Source: Acidobacteriota bacterium
GTDB taxonomy: Bacteria; Acidobacteriota; Vicinamibacteria; Vicinamibacterales; JAKQTR01
NCBI GenBank assembly: GCA_026393755.1
Contig: JAPKZO010000040.1
Location: 1 to 39,310 of the forward strand
DNA length: 39,310 nt
Reading direction: 5' to 3'
Shown here: piece by piece, positions 6,045 to 12,248 of the stretch
Layout of the letters: each line of letters begins with the position of its first letter
Position numbering within the stretch: position 1 is the first letter of the stretch
Made by a program: the position numbers and the translations under genes
Notes under the pieces: generated by a model
Told to the model about the DNA's origin: nothing
The model's database searches: none
What the model saw: only the letters and a program-made list of their open reading frames with translations

Positions 6045-6077
6045 GCCCAACGAGGCGCTGCGGCCGACGAGCCGCGG
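6045..6077 (+). other. Left half of an attC-like site (site 4)
   Basis: Inverse core GCCCAAC (6045-6051) and left arm GCGCT-G-CGGCCG-A-CGAGCCGCG (6055-6076), nearly identical to site 3. No complementary right arm or GTT core follows; the sequence changes at once into the broken gene at 6079. The site is therefore inactive as it stands. Confidence 0.65.
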
Positions 6078-6078
6078 T

Positions 6079-6465
6079 GTCATCGTCGCGTATCGCGATC
6101 GATCGGAACAGGAGATCCGCGACATCAGCGTCGCTCGGGCGGACGGCGGCACCTGGAAACTCGGAGGCGTCCTTCACGCCGATGGCTGGAAGATCGCCGC
6201 CTGCCCGGTCAATGGGCCCGCGCTGGCGACGAACGGCGATGCGGTGGCGCTGGCGTGGTTCACCGCCGCCGGCGATCAGGGTCGCGTAAAGGTGACGATA
6301 TCGCGTGACGGCGGCGCCATGTCGTGGATCGAGTTCGCGCACGCGAAAGCCGACCTGGTGGTGGCTTGGCGCACGTCGGGCGCTGCGCCGCACATCAGGA
6401 TCGTCACGACGAAAGTCCCGGCCGACGCCGGGCCAACTACACCACCTGAAGCCCAACGTCGCTAG
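6079..6465 (+). pseudogene. Fragment of a secreted sialidase/BNR-repeat-like protein with an internal deletion
   Basis: The frame reads VAYRDRSEQEIRDISVARAD, GVLHADGWKIAACPVNGPAL, AVALAWFTAAG and TISRDGGA, the conserved core of an exported beta-propeller-like protein found in many soil bacteria. Right after DGGA it jumps to MSWIEFAHAKADLVV. In full-length relatives the S-W-I-E segment comes some thirty residues later, so a stretch seems deleted in frame. The N-terminal half is missing because the sequence starts directly at the half attC. There is no signal peptide or start. The first 240 bp downstream (6466-6702) hold no gene I can name. Confidence 0.55.
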
Positions 6466-6702
6466 CAGATTGTCCAGACTCCGTCCGGTTTCCTCAAAGA
6501 CCATCAGCCGCGCAAGAGCGAGCTCCGGATGGCAGTTCCTGCCACGCCGGTCACCGGTGGAGTTCGCAGTTTCTGCAACAGGCCTCATGCCGATCTGCTG
6601 ATTCCGCAGCAATCCTGACATTCGCTGCCGGCACACACTGTGCAGAAGCGCTATCAGCGCGAAGCGCCTGGCTGCAGCGACATCGGGCAGACGTGAGGAG
6701 AC

Positions 6703-6741
6703 TTGACATATGAGCATCGTTATTGATATGTCTAGACATAT
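6703..6741 (+). promoter_or_regulatory. Promoter and palindromic operator of the second VapBC operon
   Basis: TTGACA (6703-6708) is a consensus -35 element. A perfect 16-bp palindrome ATATGTCTAGACATAT (6726-6741) covers the -10 position and the first bases of the vapB start codon. A third half site, GACATAT (6705-6711), overlaps the -35. A repressor on these sites would block both transcription and translation start, as expected for antitoxin autoregulation. Confidence 0.6.
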
Positions 6742-6985
6742 GCGAACCACTGTTCGGCTTGATGATGCGCTGCTCGAGCAGGCGCAACGGGAGGCGCGCA
6801 GGCGAGGTCAGACGCTGACCGCGCTGATGGCAGAAGGTCTGCGGTTGATGCTGGCCAAGGGCACCGTGGTGCCGAAGCGGTCGCCCGTGATCCTGCCGGT
6901 GTGCAAGGCAGGCGGCGGCACGTTGCCGGGTGTCGATCTCGACGATTCGGCGGCGCTGCTCGACATCATGGAGGAGCGGTCGTGA
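6740..6985 (+). CDS. vapB: Ribbon-helix-helix VapB-type antitoxin
   Basis: 81 residues starting MRTTVRLDDALLEQAQREAR, then RRGQTLTALMAEGLRLML: a classical ribbon-helix-helix DNA-binding unit with beta-strand RTTVRLD and two helices. The C-terminal part (LPVCKAGGGTLPGVDLDDSA, LLDIMEERS) resembles the toxin-binding tail of VapB proteins. I chose ATG 6740 because the beta-strand begins there; two ATGs upstream lie inside the operator. The stop overlaps the vapC start (GTGA, 6982-6985). Expected roles are inhibition of the neighbouring VapC and repression at the palindrome at 6726-6741. Confidence 0.85.
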   Translation: MRTTVRLDDALLEQAQREARRRGQTLTALMAEGLRLMLAKGTVVPKRSPVILPVCKAGGGTLPGVDLDDSAALLDIMEERS

Positions 6986-7407
6986 CGCTCTCCGATGTCA
7001 ACGTGCTGATCTATGCATTCCGGTCGGATGCGGCAGGCCATCAGGCGTATCGGGAGTGGCTGCGGGCCACGGTCAATGGTGACGAAGCCTACGGCATCGC
7101 GCCGCAGGTCCTTTCGTCGTTCGTGCGAGTGGTGACGAACCGTCGCGTGTTCGCCCAGCCGAGCAGGCTGGACGAAACGCTGCTCTTCTGCCACACGCTG
7201 ATGGAACAACCGCACTGCCAGCTGATCCAACCCGGCCCGCGGCACTGGAAGATCTTCTCCGACCTGTGCCGGCACTCGAAAGCCACCGGTAACCTCGTCG
7301 CCGATGCGTGGTTCGCCGCGCTGGCGATCGAATCAGGGTGCGAATGGATCACGACCGATCGCGATTACGCGCGATTCGAGGGGCTCCGATGGAGGACGCC
7401 GGTTTGA
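6982..7407 (+). CDS. vapC: VapC-type PIN-domain ribonuclease toxin
   Basis: 141 residues from GTG 6982: LSDVNVLIYAFRSDAAGH carries the first catalytic aspartate, IAPQVLSSFVRVVTN the second conserved region (with S-S-F-V in place of the usual E), and LVADAWFAALAIESGCEWIT, TTDRDYARF the last two acidic positions. This is the PIN subfamily with D-V-N-V-L-[IL]-Y-A-F. The GTG overlaps the vapB stop by four bases. It is not enclosed by attC sites, so it may be chromosomal. It ends three bases before the REP-like hairpins. Confidence 0.88.
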   Translation: MTLSDVNVLIYAFRSDAAGHQAYREWLRATVNGDEAYGIAPQVLSSFVRVVTNRRVFAQPSRLDETLLFCHTLMEQPHCQLIQPGPRHWKIFSDLCRHSKATGNLVADAWFAALAIESGCEWITTDRDYARFEGLRWRTPV

Positions 7408-7409
7408 AC

Positions 7410-7476
7410 GGTGGGGCGGGCACGGCATGCCGTGCCCCTACGAACTGCATGGCGGGCGCGATGAATCGCGCCCCTA
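7410..7476. repeat. Two REP-like hairpins back to back
   Basis: GGGCACGGCATGCCGTGCCC (7418-7437) is a perfect 20-bp palindrome followed by CTACGA. GGGCGCGAT-GA-ATCGCGCCC (7454-7473) is a second one followed by CTAC. Each is flanked by GG-CGGGC on the left and CCCCTAC on the right, so they are two versions of one element (GTAGGGGC...GCCC on the minus strand). They lie between two converging genes and could end transcription both ways. A shortened copy lies at 18506-18526. Confidence 0.65.
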
Positions 7477-8313
7477 CTGCGCGCGCTTGACGGCCCACTT
7501 CGTCGTGGTGCCGTTTGACGCGACCGTCCCCTCGATGGTGCTGCCGTTGACGCGGCCCTTGTACTGCGCGCCGTTGACCGTAAAGCTGATCTGATCTGCG
7601 ACAAGCCTTCCGCCCGCAATCGGCGTCGAACCCGCACCATTCTTGAGCGACCCGGTCACGATCTGGAATTCCTGCGTGAGCGTCAACTCTCCCTGCGCGG
7701 ACTGCCATGTGCCCGCCGCCTTCGCCGGCACAATCCAGAGGTATGCCGTGCAGTACGACGTGCAGTCTTCCGTCACCGTCACAGTGTCATCAGCGGTCCA
7801 CTCGCCCATCGTGAACGAATTCGACACGATGCGCGTGCCGGGCTTCAGGTCCAGAATCTTCGGCCGCAATCTGAGGTTGATGTCCGGCAACAGAAACATC
7901 GTGATGACAGTGGCCGTGGAGAAATCGCTCTCGAACAGGTCGGCCTTCTCGAACGTGGCCCGCGCGCTCACACCCGCCTCAGCGGCGGCGCGCTTCGACA
8001 GCTCCACCATGTCGGGGTTGTACTCGATGCCGTGCGCCCGCGCGCCGCGCTTGGCCGCCGTGATCACCGTGCGCCCGTCACCCGATCCCAGGTCGAAGAC
8101 GACATCCTGCGCGGTCACCTTGGCGATATCGAGCATCTTCTCTACCAGCGTCTGAGACGTCGGCAGCCAGATCACGTCCTTGCCGGCCTGGCCGGGCGTC
8201 GGCTGAAACTGACCGGGCGGAGGCTGCTGCTGCGCGTGTCCGAACGCGCCAGCTGCCACGACAGCCACTAACACAACCAGAAGCAAGCGGCGAGCGGAAT
8301 GCGGTGCCTTCAT
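7474..8313 (-). CDS. Exported class I SAM-dependent methyltransferase
   Basis: 279 residues. An N-terminal signal sequence (LLLVVLVAVVAAGAFGHAQ) is followed by a proline/glutamine-rich spacer and a class I methyltransferase domain: motif I DLGSGDGR at residues 74-81, the acidic GIEYNP near 95-100, a later TMFLLPDINLRLRP. From about residue 205 a beta-rich tail (GTWQSAQGELTLTQEFQIVTG to the C-terminus) is added. I chose ATG 8313 because GGAGG lies just upstream and the signal sequence starts there. The methyl acceptor is unknown. SAM is not known to be available outside the cytosol, so the signal sequence is puzzling. The stop codon TAG lies within the REP-like element. Confidence 0.7.
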   Translation of the reverse strand: MKAPHSARRLLLVVLVAVVAAGAFGHAQQQPPPGQFQPTPGQAGKDVIWLPTSQTLVEKMLDIAKVTAQDVVFDLGSGDGRTVITAAKRGARAHGIEYNPDMVELSKRAAAEAGVSARATFEKADLFESDFSTATVITMFLLPDINLRLRPKILDLKPGTRIVSNSFTMGEWTADDTVTVTEDCTSYCTAYLWIVPAKAAGTWQSAQGELTLTQEFQIVTGSLKNGAGSTPIAGGRLVADQISFTVNGAQYKGRVNGSTIEGTVASNGTTTKWAVKRAQ

Positions 8314-8437
8314 GGGCGTCCTCCAACGGGCGATGGTGAGAATTCGCGTCGGCGCATTATGTCGGGCAAGGGTCGCCGGACGCAAGCGGAGAGGCTGGGA
8401 CACAGTTCCCCGGAAGATGCGATAGGATCAGGCCACC

Positions 8438-9439
8438 ATGCGCCGACTCACATTGCTCATCGTCATTCTTGCCATGGCCGCCGGCGGCGTCGCCGGGGCC
8501 GTCAGTGTCACCGCGTGCGGCAGCAAGTCCAGTAACGCCATCACGATCGCCGTCGTTCCCAAGGGCACGACCCACGAATTCTGGAAGTCGGTCCACGCGG
8601 GCGCCATCAAGGCGGGACGTGAGTTGGGCGTCACAATCCTCTGGCAGGGGCCGCTCAAGGAAGACGATCGCGAGGATCAGATTCGGGTGGTCGACACGCT
8701 GGTGTCGCGCGGCATCCAGGGGCTGCTGCTGGCGCCGCTCGACGACAAGGCGCTCCGCCAGCCGGTGGCCAACGCTGTCCGCGCGGGCGTCCCGGTGGTG
8801 ACATTCGACTCGAAGCTCGAGAGCGACGATCCCGCCAGCCTGGTGGCGACGAGCAATCTCGATGCGGGCAAGCTGGCCGGCATGCACATGGGCAAGATCC
8901 TCGGCGGCCAGGGCAACGTCATCGTGATGCGGCTGCACGAGGGCGCCGCCAGCACGACGGCCCGCGAGCAGGGCTTCCTCGACGCGGTCGCGACGTTCCC
9001 CGGGATCAAGGTTGTGAGCTCGAACCAGTACGCCGGCGCCCTGGCCGAAGGGGCGTATCGCACGGGCGAGAACCTGCTGGCGTCCACGCGCGCCGCCGAA
9101 GGCGCCGTCCAAGGCATCTTCTGTCCCAACGAGTCGACGACGTTCGGCATGTTGCGGGCGCTGCAGAACGCGGGCCTGGCGGGCAAGATCAAGTACGTCG
9201 GGTTCGACAGCAGCGACAAGCTCGTCCAGGGCGTGCGCGACGGCCAGATTGACGCCTTGCTGCTGCAGGATCCGTTCGCGATGGGCTATGTCGGCGTCAA
9301 GACGCTCGTCGCCCACATGCGCGGCGAGAAGGTGGCGAAGTTCATCGACACGGGCGCAACCATCGTCACGCGCGACAACATGAACCAGCCCGACATCAAA
9401 GAACGCCTGCAACCGAATCTCGATCAATACCTGAAGTAG
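8438..9439 (+). CDS. Sugar ABC transporter substrate-binding lipoprotein (RbsB-like)
   Basis: 333 residues. A signal sequence ends in VTAC, a plausible lipobox with the cysteine as lipidation site. The rest is a periplasmic binding protein of the LacI/ribose-binding family: ITIAVVPKGTTHEFWKSV at the start of the mature part, SRGIQGLLLAPLDDKAL, GVPVVTFDSKLESDDPAS, IFCPNESTTFGMLRAL and YVGFDSSDKLVQGVRDGQID. These proteins capture monosaccharides for a type CUT2 importer. It is followed after four bases by the ATPase gene. The ligand cannot be read from sequence; the GH20 enzyme downstream suggests an amino sugar. It diverges from the methyltransferase gene. Confidence 0.88.
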   Translation: MRRLTLLIVILAMAAGGVAGAVSVTACGSKSSNAITIAVVPKGTTHEFWKSVHAGAIKAGRELGVTILWQGPLKEDDREDQIRVVDTLVSRGIQGLLLAPLDDKALRQPVANAVRAGVPVVTFDSKLESDDPASLVATSNLDAGKLAGMHMGKILGGQGNVIVMRLHEGAASTTAREQGFLDAVATFPGIKVVSSNQYAGALAEGAYRTGENLLASTRAAEGAVQGIFCPNESTTFGMLRALQNAGLAGKIKYVGFDSSDKLVQGVRDGQIDALLLQDPFAMGYVGVKTLVAHMRGEKVAKFIDTGATIVTRDNMNQPDIKERLQPNLDQYLK

Positions 9440-9443
9440 CGGC

Positions 9444-10934
9444 ATGAGCCACGCCCGGCTTCGCGTCGCCAATCTCAGCAAGCGCTTCGGCCCGACCGTG
9501 GCGCTGGACGGCGTGCACCTCGAGGTGGCGGCGGGTGAGGTCCACGCACTGGTCGGAGAAAACGGCGCGGGCAAGAGCACGCTGATGAAGATCCTGTCGG
9601 GCGCGCTGCCACCCGACCACGGCGACGTGCACCTTGACGGCGAGGTGTTCCGCCCGCGCGATCCGCTGGACGCAAGACGGCACGGCGTACTGATGGTGTA
9701 CCAGGAGCTGTCGCTCGCGCCGCATCTGTCGGTCGCAGAGAACATCCTGCTCGGCGCCGAGCCCACGCGCGCCGGCGTCGTGAGGCGTCAGGAACGCGAC
9801 ATCCGTGCCCGCCGGGCCCTCGACGCACTCGACCGCGCCGACATTCCGCTCGGAGCGCGGGCGGGCGATCTGCCTATCGCCGTCCAGCAGGTGGTCGAGA
9901 TCGCGCGGTCGCTCGCACAGTCGGACACCCGCGTCCTCATCCTCGACGAACCAACCAGCAGCCTGTCTGAGCACGATGTACGGAGGCTGTTCGCCGCGAT
10001 TCGCCGCCTGCGGGATCGCGGCCTGAGCATCATCTACATCTCACACGTGCTCGAAGAGGTGCAGGCCATCGCCGATCGTTTCACGGTGCTGCGCGACGGC
10101 GCGACGGTCGGGACGGGCACGGTTGCAGGCACGCCGGCGTCGGACATCGTGCGGATGATGGCCGGCCGCCAGCTGGACGAACTGTTCCCGCGGTCGCCGC
10201 ACACGCCCGGCGAGACGCTCCTTGAATTCGCCGATGTGGCGGGGCTCGTGAAGCCGGACGCGGCCTCACTCTCCCTCCGTCGCGGCGAGGTGGTCGGCAT
10301 CGGTGGACTGGTGGGCGCCGGTCGCACGGAACTGTTGCGCGTGCTCTTTGGCCTCGACCCTGTGAGGAGCGGTTCGGTGCGCGTGGCCTCGTGGAGAGGA
10401 TGGACGACGCCCCGGCGCCGTCTCGCGCAGGGTGTCGGCCTGGCGAGCGAAGACCGCAAGGGCGAAGGGCTGGCGCTCGCCATGTCGGTCGCCGACAACA
10501 TCACGCTCTCGAAGCTCGCCGGTCTCGGCCCGGGGCCGATCGTCGTGCCAGCGCGCCAGCGCGCCGCCGCCACCCGATGGGCCGACCGGCTCCGCGTCCG
10601 CTGTCGCGACATCTCGCAGACGGTCCGCGAGCTTTCGGGCGGCAATCAGCAGAAAGTCGCCATCGCGCGGCTCCTGCACCACGATGTGGACGTCTACCTG
10701 CTCGACGAACCCACGCGCGGCATCGACGTCGGCAGCAAGGCGGAAATCTACGGCCTGATCGACAAGCTGGCGCTGTCGGGCAAGGCGGTGCTGCTGGTTT
10801 CGAGCTACCTGCCGGAGCTGCTGGGGATCTGCGATCGCATCTGCGTGATGCGCCGCGGGCGGCTCGGGCCCGCGCGCCCGCGCGCCGAACTGACCGAGCA
10901 CAACGTGCTGATGGAGGCGACAGGACAGGCATGA
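9444..10934 (+). CDS. Sugar ABC transporter ATPase with two nucleotide-binding domains (RbsA-like)
   Basis: 496 residues with tandem ABC domains, as in CUT2 sugar importers. Domain 1 has Walker A GENGAGKST (about residues 38-46), Q-loop YQELSLAPH, a degenerate signature LPIAVQQ and Walker B VLILDEPTSSLS. Domain 2 has a degenerate Walker A (GLVGAGRTE), SEDRKGEGL, a canonical signature LSGGNQQKV and Walker B VYLLDEPTRGIDVG. Asymmetric degeneration of this kind is normal for the RbsA/MglA/XylG family and implies one strongly hydrolytic site. It overlaps the permease gene by four bases (ATGA, 10931-10934). Confidence 0.93.
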   Translation: MSHARLRVANLSKRFGPTVALDGVHLEVAAGEVHALVGENGAGKSTLMKILSGALPPDHGDVHLDGEVFRPRDPLDARRHGVLMVYQELSLAPHLSVAENILLGAEPTRAGVVRRQERDIRARRALDALDRADIPLGARAGDLPIAVQQVVEIARSLAQSDTRVLILDEPTSSLSEHDVRRLFAAIRRLRDRGLSIIYISHVLEEVQAIADRFTVLRDGATVGTGTVAGTPASDIVRMMAGRQLDELFPRSPHTPGETLLEFADVAGLVKPDAASLSLRRGEVVGIGGLVGAGRTELLRVLFGLDPVRSGSVRVASWRGWTTPRRRLAQGVGLASEDRKGEGLALAMSVADNITLSKLAGLGPGPIVVPARQRAAATRWADRLRVRCRDISQTVRELSGGNQQKVAIARLLHHDVDVYLLDEPTRGIDVGSKAEIYGLIDKLALSGKAVLLVSSYLPELLGICDRICVMRRGRLGPARPRAELTEHNVLMEATGQA

Positions 10935-11914
10935 GCACAGACTCGACACACGCGGTGGCACGCTGGCTCGCCCGCAACAGCTGGGTGGGACCGTTGGTCG
11001 CGCTGCTGGTCCTCTACGCGCTCTTCGCGGCGCTGGTCCCCGACACGTTTCCAACGGCTGGCAATGTGCGGACGATGGTGCGGCAGACGACGGTCGTGGG
11101 CATCGCAGCGCTGGGCATGACGCTGGTGGTGATCCTCGGAGGCATCGACCTGTCCGTCGGATCCACCGTTGCGCTCGCGACGGTTGTGATTGCCTATCTC
11201 CTGCAGGCCGGTGTCGGACCGCTCGGCGCGGCCTTCGGCGGAGTGCTCGTCGCGGCGGTGTGCGGGATGTTCAACGGCGTCCTCATCACCAGCCTCCGCG
11301 TGATGCCGTTTATCGTCACGCTCGGCGCGATGGGCATCATCCGCGGCGCGGCCAAAGGGCTTGCGCACGAACAGAAGATCGATGCGCCCGTGACGTGGCT
11401 CAACAACCTGATCGCGGAACTGCCGCCGGGATCGAAATGGCAGATCCTCCCCGCCGGCGTCTGGCTGCTCATCGTTCTCGCCCTGGCGGCGTCGGCCCTG
11501 CTGCACTACACGCGATTTGGCCGCCACATCTTCGCTGTCGGATCCAATGAACAGACGGCGCGGCTGTGCGGCATCAATGTGCCCGGCGTCAAGATCGCGG
11601 TCTACCTGATCGCGTCGGCGCTGGCCGGGGTGGCGGGGATCATGCAGTTCTCGCGGCTGACGGTGGGCGACCCGACGGTGGCCAACGGTCTGGAGCTCGA
11701 TGTGATTGCGGCCGTCGTCATTGGCGGCGGCACGCTGGCCGGCGGCGAGGGATCGATCCTCGGCGCGATTGTCGGCGCAATGCTGATGACCGAAATCAAG
11801 ACTGGCGGCACGCACCTGGGGCTTTCGAACTGGGTGCAGGAGATCATCACCGGTGTCATCATCATCGTCGCGGTGGCGCTGGACCGGCTGCGGCATCGGC
11901 GGGTGGGGATGTGA
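10931..11914 (+). CDS. Sugar ABC transporter permease (RbsC-like)
   Basis: 327 residues with eight to ten hydrophobic segments. Family landmarks are GMTLVVILGGIDLSVGSTVA near the first third, RVMPFIVTLGAMGIIRGAAK, the coupling-helix-type FGRHIFAVGSNEQTARLCGI, and AAVVIGGGTLAGGEGSILGA. This is the BPD_transp_2 (RbsC/XylH) family that forms the channel of CUT2 importers. ATG 10931 overlaps the ATPase stop, so the three genes form one operon. A GC-rich hairpin begins two bases after the stop. Confidence 0.92.
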   Translation: MSTDSTHAVARWLARNSWVGPLVALLVLYALFAALVPDTFPTAGNVRTMVRQTTVVGIAALGMTLVVILGGIDLSVGSTVALATVVIAYLLQAGVGPLGAAFGGVLVAAVCGMFNGVLITSLRVMPFIVTLGAMGIIRGAAKGLAHEQKIDAPVTWLNNLIAELPPGSKWQILPAGVWLLIVLALAASALLHYTRFGRHIFAVGSNEQTARLCGINVPGVKIAVYLIASALAGVAGIMQFSRLTVGDPTVANGLELDVIAAVVIGGGTLAGGEGSILGAIVGAMLMTEIKTGGTHLGLSNWVQEIITGVIIIVAVALDRLRHRRVGM

Positions 11915-11915
11915 A

Positions 11916-11929
11916 GGTCCGGGGGGACC
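11916..11929 (+). terminator. Short GC hairpin at the end of the sugar transporter operon
   Basis: GGTCC-GGGG-GGACC forms a perfect five-pair stem with a four-base loop directly after the permease stop. There is no T-run after it, so it could be a weak pause or an mRNA-protecting stem rather than a classical terminator. Confidence 0.35.
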
Positions 11930-12240
11930 CACGGCCGCGCGAGGGCTGGAGCGGGCCTTGGGATGGAGACCCCATGAGCGATCCGGTTACGGGGCGCTTC
12001 TCCGCACGTCCCCGCTCACGCAAGCCGGCAAAACATGCCTTACCGGGGCGGGATACCGACCTGACGTTTGCGCTCTTCGCGCAGCCCGTTTCGGCCCTCA
12101 CGGCACGTTTTGCAGACTGACGCTGTCGGCTTGGTTCGAGGGGCCGCGCTGCGAATCGCCCCGTGACCGCAGGGTCGACATTGACCAGACAGGCGTCGCC
12201 GGCTCGCGTCGCGCGGTAGGGGTTCAGGATTCGGGAGGGG
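11930..12240. other. About 310 bp leader between transporter operon and hexosaminidase, no gene seen
   Basis: No frame here looks coding. Several small GC-rich stems are possible, for example GGGG-ATGGAGA-type and ACGGGG/CGTCCCCG around 11988-12015, but I recognise no known riboswitch. The far end holds the ribosome-binding site GGAGGGGG of the next gene. Confidence 0.35.
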
Positions 12241-12248
12241 GCATTTCA

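Larger units (their letters stand above)
5574..6077 (+). mobile_element. Integron-type gene cassette carrying HicAB, attC truncated
   Basis: The cassette opens with core GTTGGGC (5574-5580) and closes with an attC half site whose inverse core GCCCAAC (6045-6051) is its exact complement. HicA ends 12 bp inside the left boundary and HicB starts 32 bp inside the right one, so the module fills the cassette. The bases after the core (AGATAACA here, GGACAACA in the VapBC cassette) are also similar. The right half of the attC is gone, replaced by a broken chromosomal gene at 6079. Confidence 0.65.

Noticed and set aside
6451-6457. A further GCCCAAC core near the end of the sialidase-like relic.
   Set aside because: No paired arms or GTT core follow within 150 bp; a seven-base match is expected by chance.
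8357-9766. A 469-codon open frame on the minus strand opposite the sugar-binding protein gene.
   Set aside because: It is the shadow of a GC-rich plus-strand gene. The protein is arginine/histidine/alanine-rich noise with no family pattern, while the plus strand encodes a complete binding protein.
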